Positions 28,726-37,338 of a stretch of DNA of 64,000 bases are shown piece by piece (positions within the stretch are counted from its first letter, which is position 1; each line of letters begins with the position of its first letter). The position numbers were made by a program, and so were the translations under genes. Under the pieces are notes generated by a model, which searched no databases, was not told the DNA's origin, and saw nothing but the letters and a program-made list of their open reading frames with translations. This DNA is from Paracoccus lutimaris (lineage in GTDB: Bacteria > Pseudomonadota > Alphaproteobacteria > Rhodobacterales > Rhodobacteraceae): the NCBI RefSeq assembly GCF_003337565.1, contig NZ_QPJL01000010.1, positions 62,001 through 126,000 of the forward strand, given 5' to 3'.

Positions 28726-29646
28726 ATGCGGGTGTTCTTTGCCGCGCGCGCCGGGCTTTGGGACGCATGGGCGCCCGCGCTGCGCGCCGCCTGCCCGGAA
28801 ATCGAGCTGACCCGCACCGGCGATCCCGCCAGTTTCGATGCGCTGATCTACGCCCCCGGCTTCCCCGAGGACGGAAGCGAGCTGGACTTTACCCCCTTTA
28901 TCCGCGCCCGCCTTGTGCAAAGCCTGTGGGCCGGGGTCGAAAGGATCGTGACCAACCCAACCCTGACCCAGCCTCTGTGCCGCATGGTCGATCCGGGGCT
29001 GGCGCGCGGCATGGCGGAATATTGCACCGGCTGGGCAATGCGGGCGCATCTGGGCATGGATGCCTATGCGCAGGACGGGACATGGCGGCATGGCGCCGTG
29101 CCGCCGCTGGCCGCCAACCGCCGCATCACCATTCTGGGCATGGGCGAGCTGGGCCGCGCCTGTGCCACCGCCCTGACCGGCCTTGGTTTCGACGTCACCG
29201 GCTGGTCGCAATCGGGCCGTCCGGTCGCAGGCATCCCCACCCTGCCCGGCCCGGCGCTGCATCAGGCCTTGGCACGGGCCGAAATCCTGATCTGCCTTTT
29301 GCCCGACACGGCCCAGACGCAAGATCTGCTGAATGCCGACACTCTGGCCCTGCTGCCCCCGGGCGCCACGATCATCAATGCCGGGCGCGGCACGCTGATC
29401 GATGAGACAGCGCTGATCGCGGCCCTGGACAAGGGCCGCCCCGCCCATGCGGTGCTGGATGTGTTCCGCCATGAGCCCCTGCCCCCCGACCACCCCTTCT
29501 GGCGCCATCCCGGCGTCACCGTCACCCCCCATATCGCCGCCGAGACCCGGCCCACGACCGCAGCCCCGGTCGCCGCCGAGAACCTGCGCCGCGCCATGCG
29601 GGGTGAGCCGCTGCTTTACCTTGTCGACCGCAGCCGCGGCTACTGA
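28726..29646 (+). CDS. NAD(P)-dependent 2-hydroxyacid dehydrogenase, GhrA-like
   Basis: A 306-residue D-isomer-specific hydroxyacid dehydrogenase, closest in form to glyoxylate/hydroxypyruvate reductase A. The Rossmann motif LGMGELGRACATAL lies at about 137-150. The NAGRGTLIDETALIAAL segment and the C-terminal HEPLPPDHPFW with its catalytic histidine region are present. It reduces glyoxylate or hydroxypyruvate in the family. It sits 3 bases after rodA and is likely co-transcribed with the rod-shape genes, for no obvious functional reason. Confidence 0.85.
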   Translation: MRVFFAARAGLWDAWAPALRAACPEIELTRTGDPASFDALIYAPGFPEDGSELDFTPFIRARLVQSLWAGVERIVTNPTLTQPLCRMVDPGLARGMAEYCTGWAMRAHLGMDAYAQDGTWRHGAVPPLAANRRITILGMGELGRACATALTGLGFDVTGWSQSGRPVAGIPTLPGPALHQALARAEILICLLPDTAQTQDLLNADTLALLPPGATIINAGRGTLIDETALIAALDKGRPAHAVLDVFRHEPLPPDHPFWRHPGVTVTPHIAAETRPTTAAPVAAENLRRAMRGEPLLYLVDRSRGY

Positions 29647-29724
29647 CCCCGCATAACTTGCGCAAGGCGTCCATGCAGGGAATAATCGGCCCAAACGCGG
29701 CCCAGCCCCGATCGGAGTATTGAT

Positions 29725-31146
29725 ATGGCGATTACCCCTGTTCTTCTGGCTGGCGGCTCGGGGACGCGGCTCTGGCCCGTCTCGCGCAAGAGCTTTCCCA
29801 AGCAATTCGCCCCCCTGATCGGCGAGGAAAGCCTGTTTCAGGCCTCGGCCCGGCGTCTCGCAGGGCCGCGCTACGGCGCGCCCTTGGTGATGACCAATGC
29901 CGATTTCCGCTTCATCGTGGCCGAGCAGCTTGACCAGATCCAGATCGACCCCGAAGCGATCCTGATCGAGCCGGCAGGCCGCAACACCGCCCCCGCCATC
30001 CTTGCGGCCGCACTACTGGCGGCCGAGCGCGACCCCGATGCGGTGCTGCTGGTCGCGCCCTCGGATCACGTCGTCCCCGATGCCGAGGGCTTTGGCCGCG
30101 CTGTCGATCTGGGCCTTTCGGCCGCAGAGGCGGGCCGCATCGTCACCTTCGGCATCACTCCGACACGGCCGGAAACCGGCTATGGTTATATGGAGGCCGA
30201 GGGCGAGGGTCAGGGGCCGCTGGTCCTGAAACGCTTTGTCGAAAAACCGAAAGCCGAGGATGCCGCGCGGATGATCGCGCAGGGCAATTACCTGTGGAAT
30301 GGCGGCATCTTCCTGTTTGCCGCCCGCACCATGATCGAGGCCTTCAAGGCCCATGCCCCCGACTATCTGGCCCCCGTGCAGGCGGCGCTGACCGAGGCGC
30401 GGGCTGATCTGGGTTTCCTGCGCCTGGCGCCCGAGCCATGGGACCGCCTGCCCGACCTGTCGATCGACTATGCCGTTCTGGAAGCGGCAAAGAACCTGTC
30501 GGTCGTGCGCTATTCCGGCCATTGGTCGGATCTGGGCGGCTGGGATGCCGTCTGGCGCGAAACCCAGACCGACGCGCCAGCCGAGCGCGGCGCGGTGACG
30601 GATGCGCGCTCGACCGCCATCGATTGCGACAATGTGCTGCTGCGCTCGCAGGACGAGGGTATCGAGGTCGTCGGCATCGGCTTGCAGGACGTGATGGTCG
30701 TCGCCACCAATGACGCGGTGCTGGTCGCGGGCATGGACCGCGCGCAGGAGGTCCGCAGGGCGGTCAGCGCCCTCAAGGACAAGGGCGCGCGTCAGGCCGA
30801 GACCTTTCTGCGCGACCACCGCCCCTGGGGCTGGTTCGAGACCCTGGCTTTGGCAGACCGCTTTCAGGTCAAGCGCATCGTGGTGAACCCCGGCGCGGCG
30901 CTGTCGCTGCAATCGCATTTCCACCGCTCGGAGCACTGGATCGTGGTCTCGGGCACCGCCCGCGTGACCGTCGATGAGACGGTGACGCTGGTGACGGAAA
31001 ACCAGTCGATCTATGTGCCGCTGGGCGCTGTCCACCGCATGGAAAACCCCGGCAAGGTGCCGATGGTGCTGATCGAGGTGCAGACCGGGGTCTATCTGGG
31101 CGAGGATGACATCGTGCGCTACGAGGATGTCTATTCGCGCGGCTGA
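29725..31146 (+). CDS. manC: Mannose-1-phosphate guanylyltransferase / mannose-6-phosphate isomerase
   Basis: Makes GDP-mannose for capsule, exopolysaccharide or LPS. The 473-residue protein has the pyrophosphorylase signature GGSGTRLWPVSRKSFPKQF near 9-27 and the FVEKP motif. It ends in a cupin isomerase domain (GAALSLQSHFHRSEHW and the His/Glu metal site). Both activities are therefore expected, as in AlgA or CpsB. GGAG lies before the start. It follows the 2-hydroxyacid dehydrogenase by 78 bases and may be expressed on its own. Two glycosyltransferase genes in the window could use its product. Confidence 0.93.
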   Translation: MAITPVLLAGGSGTRLWPVSRKSFPKQFAPLIGEESLFQASARRLAGPRYGAPLVMTNADFRFIVAEQLDQIQIDPEAILIEPAGRNTAPAILAAALLAAERDPDAVLLVAPSDHVVPDAEGFGRAVDLGLSAAEAGRIVTFGITPTRPETGYGYMEAEGEGQGPLVLKRFVEKPKAEDAARMIAQGNYLWNGGIFLFAARTMIEAFKAHAPDYLAPVQAALTEARADLGFLRLAPEPWDRLPDLSIDYAVLEAAKNLSVVRYSGHWSDLGGWDAVWRETQTDAPAERGAVTDARSTAIDCDNVLLRSQDEGIEVVGIGLQDVMVVATNDAVLVAGMDRAQEVRRAVSALKDKGARQAETFLRDHRPWGWFETLALADRFQVKRIVVNPGAALSLQSHFHRSEHWIVVSGTARVTVDETVTLVTENQSIYVPLGAVHRMENPGKVPMVLIEVQTGVYLGEDDIVRYEDVYSRG

Positions 31147-31253
31147 CCCCCGCGTCTGCCCTTTTCCTCGCGGCTTTGTGCAAGCTTGTTTCTTGCGCGC
31201 CCGTCCATGGCTGCTTAGTCATTCCTGACCATAAGCGGCCATAAGGTGCTGAT

Positions 31254-32225
31254 ATGAAATACCTGATCCCCGCCGCGCTGGCGCTGCTGGCGACATCGGC
31301 ACAGGCTCAGGATCTGGTCGTGCAGCTTCGCGGGCCGGATCTGGCCGCGAATGCCGGCTATCTTCTGGCCGAGGCGCGGGGGCTTTACGCGCGGTCGGGG
31401 ATCACGGTGACCTTGCTGCCCGCATCCGACGCGCCGGCCTTTGAGTCGCTCGCGCGGGGGCAGGCGGCGCTCAGCGTCGAATGGATGCCCACGGCACTGG
31501 TCGCGCGGGAAAACGGCTTGCCGGTGGTCAATATCGGTCAGGTCTTTGCCCGCCCCTCGTTGCGGCTGGCTTGCCGCGCGGATGCTGGCGTCACCGATGC
31601 CAGCCAGTTGCGCGGCAAGAGCGTGGCGAACTGGTTCTCCGGCGCCGAGTTTCCGCTGGCCGGCTGGCTGAACCGGGCGCAGGTTCCAGCGGATGCGATA
31701 ACGCTGGTCCCGCAGGGCGACGGCGCCGAAATGCTGCGCCAGAAACAGGCCGATTGCGTCAGCGCCCGCAGCTTTGCCGTCGCGGGGCTTGAGGGCGCGA
31801 CCCTGCTTGATCCCGCGACCCTGAACGCGGCGACCCTCGAGGACGGGATATACGCGCTGGATGGGGCGCTGACCGATCCGGCGATGCAGGAGCGCATGGC
31901 GCATTTCCTGCGCGCCAGCATGGAGGGCTGGCGCGCCGCCGCCGCCGATCCCGAAGGCACGGCCCGGCTGCTCATTGGCCCCGATCCCGACCCGGGCGCC
32001 CTGCAACGCCTGAGTGCTGCGCTGAGCGGCATCCCGGCCATCCTTGCCTCGGGCGCGCTCGAGGACGCGGCCTATCGCCGCACCGTCGAGACCCTGCGGG
32101 CGGGCGGCGCGGCGGCCGTGCTGAAACACGACCCCGAAAACGCCTTTACCCATGAGATCAGCGACATGGCCATGGCTGCAGCGCCGGGAACCGACGCGAC
32201 GGCAGCCGCAAGGCCCCGGCCCTGA
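31254..32225 (+). CDS. ABC-type solute-binding protein, NMT1/THI5-like
   Basis: A 323-residue exported protein with a clear signal peptide (cleavage likely after AQA at 18-20). The segments NAGYLLAEARGLYARSGITV and FESLARGQAALSVEWMPTAL match the SsuA/THI5-like group, which binds sulfonates, nitrate, thiamine precursors or similar ligands. No permease or ATPase gene is adjacent, so its transporter must be elsewhere, or it acts as a sensor domain. The ligand is not predictable from sequence. Confidence 0.8.
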   Translation: MKYLIPAALALLATSAQAQDLVVQLRGPDLAANAGYLLAEARGLYARSGITVTLLPASDAPAFESLARGQAALSVEWMPTALVARENGLPVVNIGQVFARPSLRLACRADAGVTDASQLRGKSVANWFSGAEFPLAGWLNRAQVPADAITLVPQGDGAEMLRQKQADCVSARSFAVAGLEGATLLDPATLNAATLEDGIYALDGALTDPAMQERMAHFLRASMEGWRAAAADPEGTARLLIGPDPDPGALQRLSAALSGIPAILASGALEDAAYRRTVETLRAGGAAAVLKHDPENAFTHEISDMAMAAAPGTDATAAARPRP

Positions 32226-32277
32226 ACCCCGGCGCTTGCCCCTTGCCCCGACACGCGACCGCGGGCATGAAGGCGCC

Positions 32278-32895
32278 ATGTCACAGACCGAAACCGCCGA
32301 AAAACCGACCCGCCACAGCCTGATCGAGGACGCGCAGGGCATTGCCTATGGCAGCTTCATGGCCGCCGTGGGGGTGCAGCTGCTGACCCATCTGGGCTTT
32401 GTCACCGGCCAGACCGCCGGGCTGGCGATCCTGATCTCCTATGCCACGGGCTGGGGCTTCGGTCCGGTGTTTTTCGCCGTGAACCTGCCCTTTTACTGGC
32501 TGGGCTACAAGCGGCTGGGGCTGGCCTTCATGCTGAAATCGCTGATCGCCGTCACCCTGCTGTCGGTGCTGGTCGGCATCCTGCCCAAGGGGCTGGAATT
32601 CGGCCATGTGCATCCGCTGGTCGGCGCGATCCTTGTCGGTTTCCTGACCGGCTCGGCGCTGCTGGCGCTGTTCCGGCATGGCGCCTCGCTGGGCGGGATC
32701 GGGATCGTGGCGCTCTATCTGCAGGACAGGACCGGGTTTCGCGCCGGCTGGACGCAGATGATCTTTGACGCGGCGCTGTTTGCCTGCGCGCTCATGCTGC
32801 GCGACTGGCAGACCGTGGCCTGGTCATTCCTGGGCGCGCTGGTGCTGAACCTGGTGATCGCCATCAACCACCGGCGCGACCGTTACATCGTGTAA
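32278..32895 (+). CDS. YitT-family membrane protein
   Basis: A 205-residue inner-membrane protein with about five hydrophobic segments and the family pattern GIAYGSFMAAVGVQLLTHLG, then TGQTAGLAIL. The late GGIGIVALYLQDRTG also fits YitT/DUF161 proteins, whose transport function is unknown. The start at 32278 has GAAGG just upstream; the frame is open further but overlaps the preceding gene. It is convergent with the ArsC-like gene across a 13-base gap. Confidence 0.82.
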   Translation: MSQTETAEKPTRHSLIEDAQGIAYGSFMAAVGVQLLTHLGFVTGQTAGLAILISYATGWGFGPVFFAVNLPFYWLGYKRLGLAFMLKSLIAVTLLSVLVGILPKGLEFGHVHPLVGAILVGFLTGSALLALFRHGASLGGIGIVALYLQDRTGFRAGWTQMIFDAALFACALMLRDWQTVAWSFLGALVLNLVIAINHRRDRYIV

Positions 32896-32901
32896 GGCGG
32901 C

Positions 32902-32917
32902 GCGGCCCTCAGGCCGC
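32902..32917. terminator. Hairpin between convergent YitT and ArsC-like genes
   Basis: GCGGCC at 32902-32907 pairs with GGCCGC at 32912-32917 around a 4-base loop CTCA. The loop holds the TGA stop codon of the minus-strand ArsC-like gene. No T-tract follows, so the terminator call is tentative. Confidence 0.4.
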
Positions 32918-33253
32918 CACCCCCAGCGCGCGTTTGACATTCGCGGTCCAGCCCAGCAGGCGCTTTTCGCCCTCAAGGATCGCCGGGCGCTTCATCAGAG
33001 AGGGCTTCGCGCTGAGCATCTGCAGAGGCGTGCCCGCGCGTTCCGCCTCGGACATGGCGCGCCATGTCAGGCTGGCGCGGTTGACCAGCTTCTCGCCGAA
33101 TTCCGCGATCATGGGCTGCCATTCCGCATCCGACAGCGGGGCTTTCGCCACGTCCCGGAACTCGACCTGCCAGCCCGCCGCCTCAAGCTCGGCCTGCGCC
33201 TTCTGGCAGGTCGAACAATGGCCAAGGCCATACATCTGCAATTGCCCCGCCAT
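32909..33253 (-). CDS. ArsC/Spx-family thioredoxin-fold protein
   Basis: A 114-residue protein of the arsenate reductase-like family. The N-terminal redox motif CSTCQKA (13-19) and the C-terminal KPSLMKRPAI segment match ArsC/YffB-type proteins. It lacks adjacent arsR, arsB or acr3 genes, so a role in arsenate resistance is doubtful; YffB-like glutathione-dependent thiol reduction is more likely. Its ATG shares one base with the stop codon of the tiny lipoprotein gene upstream (TGATG), implying translational coupling. Confidence 0.85.
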   Translation of the reverse strand: MAGQLQMYGLGHCSTCQKAQAELEAAGWQVEFRDVAKAPLSDAEWQPMIAEFGEKLVNRASLTWRAMSEAERAGTPLQMLSAKPSLMKRPAILEGEKRLLGWTANVKRALGVAA

Positions 33254-33327
33254 CAGATGATCGGCACCAACGGCACGTTGCAGGCGGCCAGCGCCAGCAA
33301 TGCGGCAAGAGAGAGGATCAGTTTCAA
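33253..33327 (-). CDS. 24-residue lipoprotein, coupled to the ArsC-like gene
   Basis: A very short open frame starting TTG at 33327, with AAGGAG six bases upstream. The peptide begins with Lys, continues as a hydrophobic signal core and ends the signal in a lipobox LALAAC; only NVPLVPII remains after the lipidated cysteine. Its TGA overlaps the next ATG by one base. The combination of strong ribosome binding site, lipobox and coupling argues that it is translated. Function is unknown; it may be a minimal membrane lipopeptide or mainly a translation initiator for the downstream gene. Confidence 0.65.
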   Translation of the reverse strand: MKLILSLAALLALAACNVPLVPII

Positions 33328-33381
33328 TTCAGGCTCCTTTCGGTCAGAGGTCACCTTTATGCGCCGTCGGGTCGGGCAAGG

Positions 33382-34677
33382 CTAGGGGTGGCCGTCATGC
33401 AGCCGCGCCTTGATCCGGCGCATCGCCAGCCAGACGCCAGCGATGACGATGGGCGTCAGTCCGGCGACCAGAACCGCCTTGTCGATCCCCAGCGCGCTGG
33501 CCAGCGGATATAGCGCATAGCCCGCCAGACCGACGGCGTAATAACTGATCGCCACCACCGACAGCCCCTCGACCGTATGTTGCAGCCGCAGTTGCAGGTC
33601 GGCGCGCTTGTCCATGCGCTGCATCAGCTCCTGGTTCTGGGCACTGCGCTGGACATCGACGCGGGTTCGCAGCAGATCGCCCGCGCGCTCGCTGCGATCC
33701 AGCATGGTCGCAAGCCGCTTTTCGGCCGATTTCGCCGTCCGCATCGCCGGCAGATAGCGCCGGGTCATGAACTCGGTCAGCATCTGCCCGCGCAGAAAGC
33801 GGCTTTCCCGAAGCGCGGTGACGCGGTCGCGCACGATGGCCTCATAGGCGGCGGTCGCGCCAAAGCGGAAGGCGTGCTGGGTCGCAGCACTTTCCAGCTG
33901 GGCGGAAACCGCAAGCAGCTCATGCAGCACCGCGTCTGCCGGCCGTGCCTCGTCGGTCATGCCCTGCACGATGTCGTTGAGCTGCGGCTCAAGCGCGTTC
34001 AGCTGTTCCGAGACGATGCGGGCGCGGCCATAGCCCAGCATGGACATGGCACGATAGGTCTCAAGCTCCAGCAGGCGCTGGACGATGCGGCCGATGCGGC
34101 CGGAATCGGTGCCGCGCTTGACGAAGACGGCAAAGCGCATCCAGCCCTCGGGGTCGATGCGGAAATCGCCCGCGACCACGGCGGCCTCCTCCAGCACCCA
34201 GACCGAGGTCAGGCTGTCCGAGGCGAACCAGTCTGAAAGCCGCGGCATGATCTCGGCCGGGTCGTCGGGCAGGAAATCGACCTGGATCATCACCGCCGCA
34301 ACCCGCTTGCCATGCGACTGGCGCTGCCAGTCATCGGCGAAAATTGCCCCCGCCGAAGGGTCAAAGGGCCGGGGCGGCAGGCCGGGCATGAAGGCCGCAT
34401 AGGTCACGAATTCGGTATGGCTTTCCCAGCGCAGCTGATAGCGGCCAAGCTGGGCGGCATGGTGGCCGACGCTGGGATCGGGTCGCGCGGCGCCGTGGCG
34501 GACGCACAGCTCGGCCAGATGCTCGACATCCTTGGCGCGGTCGCGATTGGCCGCGTCGCCGCGCTCTTTCAGCGCCAGATAGACGGCCGTGCACGGCGCC
34601 TCGAGCTGGGGCGAGGGCCGGGCATGCAGTTCGTTGACCAGCGCATAGCGCTGCGGATGTTCGTTCTGGTCGTTCAT
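33382..34677 (-). CDS. DUF3422-family membrane protein
   Basis: A 431-residue protein matching the DUF3422 family of Alpha- and Betaproteobacteria. It has the N-terminal NELHARPSPQLEAP, a central PEGWMRFAVFVKRGTD block, and a helical region with Arg/Glu-rich heptads (about 300-370). Two C-terminal membrane helices follow, at about 375-415. The start at 34677 gives the family N-terminus; the frame is open upstream. Function is unknown. It diverges from the L,D-transpeptidase gene. Confidence 0.88.
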   Translation of the reverse strand: MNDQNEHPQRYALVNELHARPSPQLEAPCTAVYLALKERGDAANRDRAKDVEHLAELCVRHGAARPDPSVGHHAAQLGRYQLRWESHTEFVTYAAFMPGLPPRPFDPSAGAIFADDWQRQSHGKRVAAVMIQVDFLPDDPAEIMPRLSDWFASDSLTSVWVLEEAAVVAGDFRIDPEGWMRFAVFVKRGTDSGRIGRIVQRLLELETYRAMSMLGYGRARIVSEQLNALEPQLNDIVQGMTDEARPADAVLHELLAVSAQLESAATQHAFRFGATAAYEAIVRDRVTALRESRFLRGQMLTEFMTRRYLPAMRTAKSAEKRLATMLDRSERAGDLLRTRVDVQRSAQNQELMQRMDKRADLQLRLQHTVEGLSVVAISYYAVGLAGYALYPLASALGIDKAVLVAGLTPIVIAGVWLAMRRIKARLHDGHP

Positions 34678-34862
34678 GGCCGAATGATTAGCTCCTGCCC
34701 CGATCGTCCCGCAACTGCAAATACCGGAAACTGCGCGCTGTTTGCGCAACCGGCGCCGGGCGTGCCTCCGGCGCATCAGACATTCGTGAAGGGGGGCCGC
34801 ATTGCCCGCCCGACCGACAGCGGGCAGAATGGCGCAAAAGCACATGGCAAGGGGCAGAACGG

Positions 34863-35369
34863 ATGACTTGGCTGGGACGGATCATTGCCATCGGGCTGTT
34901 GCTGGGATTGGCGGCCTGCGCGCCCAGCAAGTTCAAAAGCTATTCCGGGCCTCAGGTCACGCAGATCGTGGTCAACAAGGGCGCCCGCCAGATGCTGCTT
35001 TTGCACGGCAACACCGTGCTGAAGGCCTATCGCATCGGTCTGGGCAACGAACCCGTCGGCCACAAGCAGTTCGAGGGCGACGGCAAGACGCCCGAAGGGC
35101 TGTATTACATCGACCGCCGCAACCCCGAAAGCCGCTATCACCTGTCCATCGGTGTCTCCTATCCGAACCCGCAGGATTCGGCGCTGGCCGCATCGATGGG
35201 CCGCAGCGCCGGCAGCGACATCTTCATTCATGGCCAGGGCCCCGAGGGGCGCGTGCAGTCAAAGCAGAAGCTGGACTGGACCGCCGGCTGCATCGCCGTC
35301 ACCGATGCCGAGGCCGAAGAGGTCTATGCCATGGTCCGGGACGGCACGCCGATTCTGATCGAGCCCTGA
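34863..35369 (+). CDS. L,D-transpeptidase (YkuD), lipoprotein
   Basis: A 168-residue lipoprotein with signal LGLAAC (lipobox cysteine at 19) and a YkuD catalytic domain from about residue 30. The active-site pair is visible as FIHGQG (about 120-125) and the cysteine in TAGCIAV (about 141-147). Enzymes of this fold form 3-3 peptidoglycan cross-links or attach proteins to the wall in the periplasm. An LdtR-like regulator occurs at 13280 and may control it. A small hairpin (35385-35401) follows. Confidence 0.92.
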   Translation: MTWLGRIIAIGLLLGLAACAPSKFKSYSGPQVTQIVVNKGARQMLLLHGNTVLKAYRIGLGNEPVGHKQFEGDGKTPEGLYYIDRRNPESRYHLSIGVSYPNPQDSALAASMGRSAGSDIFIHGQGPEGRVQSKQKLDWTAGCIAVTDAEAEEVYAMVRDGTPILIEP

Positions 35370-35542
35370 TTCCCCCTGCAAAAGCCGGCATTTTCTGCCG
35401 GTAACGCCACGGCATCCGGCTTGAATCCGACCAACTTCGCGGGGCCGGCGGGGCAGACCTGTTCAAAATGGCATATGTAAATAAAGCGCGTTCGGGACTA
35501 AAAATCTGACTAATTCTGGTAACTTCCCGAGTGCATTGGCCC

Positions 35543-35812
35543 ATGTATCTGCCGCCCATCATCAGCGATGCGCAGATCGATTCGATCGAGACCGAGGGCT
35601 ATGTTCCGGGTTCGATAGAGAGCGTTCTTCGTTTTGGACCGCATTCGCGCTGGCGCGGCGGGGCCATCGTCGAAAGCTCGGCCAAACGCTCGCATGCCAT
35701 GGCGACACGCTGCGCGCTGCTGATCCCGCGCAAGGGCAAGCGCGTGCGCATGCTGGCCCTGCATCCCGAACTGCCGACCGAAGTGATCAAATTCATGCTG
35801 AACGCGATCTGA
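35543..35812 (+). CDS. Uncharacterised 89-residue protein
   Basis: I do not recognise this protein. It is mixed in character: an acidic N-terminal half (IISDAQIDSIETEGY), a central GPHSRWRGGAIVESSAKRS block, and a basic, hydrophobic end (LLIPRKGKRVRMLALHP). There is no signal peptide, membrane segment or Cys/His cluster. ATG 35543 is preferred over GTG 35531, though neither has a strong ribosome binding site. The AT-rich stretch just upstream (35470-35520) suggests its own promoter. A strong terminator follows, supporting a real monocistronic gene. Confidence 0.6.
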   Translation: MYLPPIISDAQIDSIETEGYVPGSIESVLRFGPHSRWRGGAIVESSAKRSHAMATRCALLIPRKGKRVRMLALHPELPTEVIKFMLNAI

Positions 35813-35842
35813 ACGCGGCGCGGCATGCTGCGCACAAATGTA

Positions 35843-35868
35843 AAAGGCGGGCCAGATGGCCCGCCTTT
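35843..35868. terminator. Bidirectional intrinsic terminator
   Basis: A perfect 11-bp stem (35843-35853 with 35858-35868) with loop AGAT, flanked by A residues on the left and TTT on the right. It can therefore end transcripts of both the 89-residue gene (plus strand) and pntB (minus strand). Confidence 0.9.
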
Positions 35869-35888
35869 CGCATTCCCGCCCTGCCCGA

Positions 35889-37328
35889 TCAGTCGATCAT
35901 CGGCAGCAGCGCGTCGATGGATTTCTTGGCATCGCCATAGAACATGCGGGTGTTTTCCTTGTAAAACAGCGGGTTCTCGATCCCGGAATAGCCGGTGCCC
36001 TGCCCGCGTTTCGACACGAAGACCTGCTTTGCCTTCCAGACCTCGAGCACCGGCATGCCGGCGATGGGGCTGTTCGGGTCCTCTTGCGCGGCCGGGTTCA
36101 CGATGTCGTTCGAGCCGATGACAATGGCCACGTCGGTATTCGGGAAGTCCTCGTTGATCTCGTCCATTTCCAGAACGATGTCATAGGGGACCTTTGCCTC
36201 GGCCAGAAGCACGTTCATATGGCCCGGCAGACGGCCCGCGACCGGGTGGATCGCAAAGCGCACATTCTTGCCCTTGGCGCGCAGCTTGCGGGTCAGTTCG
36301 GAAACCGACTGCTGGGCCTGCGCCACCGCCATGCCATAGCCCGGAACGATGATGATCTCATCGGCATCGTTCAGCGCCGCGGCCACGCTTTCGGCATCGA
36401 TGGCGATCTGTTCGCCCTCGATGGCCATGGCCGGACCCGCCTCGCCGCCGAAGCCGCCAAGGATGACCGACACGAAATTGCGGTTCATCGCCTTGCACAT
36501 GATATAGCTCAGGATCGCACCGGAGGAGCCGACCAGCGCACCGACCACGATCAGCAGGTCATTGCCCAGCGTGAAGCCGATGGCTGCAGCCGCCCAGCCC
36601 GAATAGCTGTTCAGCATCGAGACGACGACCGGCATGTCGGCGCCGCCAATGCCCATGATCAGGTGATAGCCGATGAAGAACGCGGCCAGCGTGATGATCG
36701 TCAGCCACAGGACCGGCGCACCGGTGGTGGCATAAAGGATCACCGCCAGCAGCGACAGCGCCGCCGCGCCGGCGTTAAGCATGTGCCCGCCGGGCAGTTT
36801 CTTCGGCTTGCCGTCGATCTTGCCCGCAAGCTTGCCAAAGGCCACGATCGAGCCGGTAAAGGTGACCGCACCGATGAAGATCCCCAGCGCCACCTCGACC
36901 TTGAGCATGGCGATTTCCGAGGGGGTCTTATGGGCCAGAACGGCGGCAAAGCCGTGGAATTCGGCCGCGGCATCGGCGGCCTTGGCGCGCAGCACGCGCG
37001 ACAGCTCGAACTGGGCGTTGAAGCCGATCAGCACCGCGGCAAGGCCGACAAGGCTGTGCATGGCCGCGACCAGTTGCGGCATCTCGGTCATCTGGACGCG
37101 GTTGGCGACAACCCAGCCCGCCGCGCCGCCGATGGCCAGCATGATCAGCGTGATGCCCCAATTGCCATAGCCCGGCCCGATCAGCGTGGCGACGACGGCC
37201 AAGGCCATGGCGGCGATGCCATACCAGACCGCGCGCTTGGCGCTTTCCTGCCCCGAAAGCCCGCCCAAGGACAGGATGAACAGGACAGCGGCGACCACAT
37301 AAGCGGCAGTGGTGAATCCGTATTCCAT
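35889..37328 (-). CDS. pntB: NAD(P) transhydrogenase subunit beta
   Basis: Carries part of the proton channel (about eight or nine helices, residues 1-260) and the NADP(H)-binding domain III at the C-terminus, with [13 protein letters not shown] and the [14 protein letters not shown] block. The enzyme uses the proton gradient to make NADPH from NADH. The 479-residue form starting at 37328 (MEYGFTT) has AAGGAGG at proper spacing; ATG 37331 is too close to it. It follows pntA by 10 bases. Confidence 0.96.
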   Translation of the reverse strand: MEYGFTTAAYVVAAVLFILSLGGLSGQESAKRAVWYGIAAMALAVVATLIGPGYGNWGITLIMLAIGGAAGWVVANRVQMTEMPQLVAAMHSLVGLAAVLIGFNAQFELSRVLRAKAADAAAEFHGFAAVLAHKTPSEIAMLKVEVALGIFIGAVTFTGSIVAFGKLAGKIDGKPKKLPGGHMLNAGAAALSLLAVILYATTGAPVLWLTIITLAAFFIGYHLIMGIGGADMPVVVSMLNSYSGWAAAAIGFTLGNDLLIVVGALVGSSGAILSYIMCKAMNRNFVSVILGGFGGEAGPAMAIEGEQIAIDAESVAAALNDADEIIIVPGYGMAVAQAQQSVSELTRKLRAKGKNVRFAIHPVAGRLPGHMNVLLAEAKVPYDIVLEMDEINEDFPNTDVAIVIGSNDIVNPAAQEDPNSPIAGMPVLEVWKAKQVFVSKRGQGTGYSGIENPLFYKENTRMFYGDAKKSIDALLPMID

Positions 37329-37338
37329 CATCCCCTCC

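Noticed and set aside
27286..29805. An 839-codon minus-strand frame opposite rodA and its neighbours
   Set aside because: It crosses three real genes on the other strand, and its low-complexity His/Gln/Arg composition matches no protein family.
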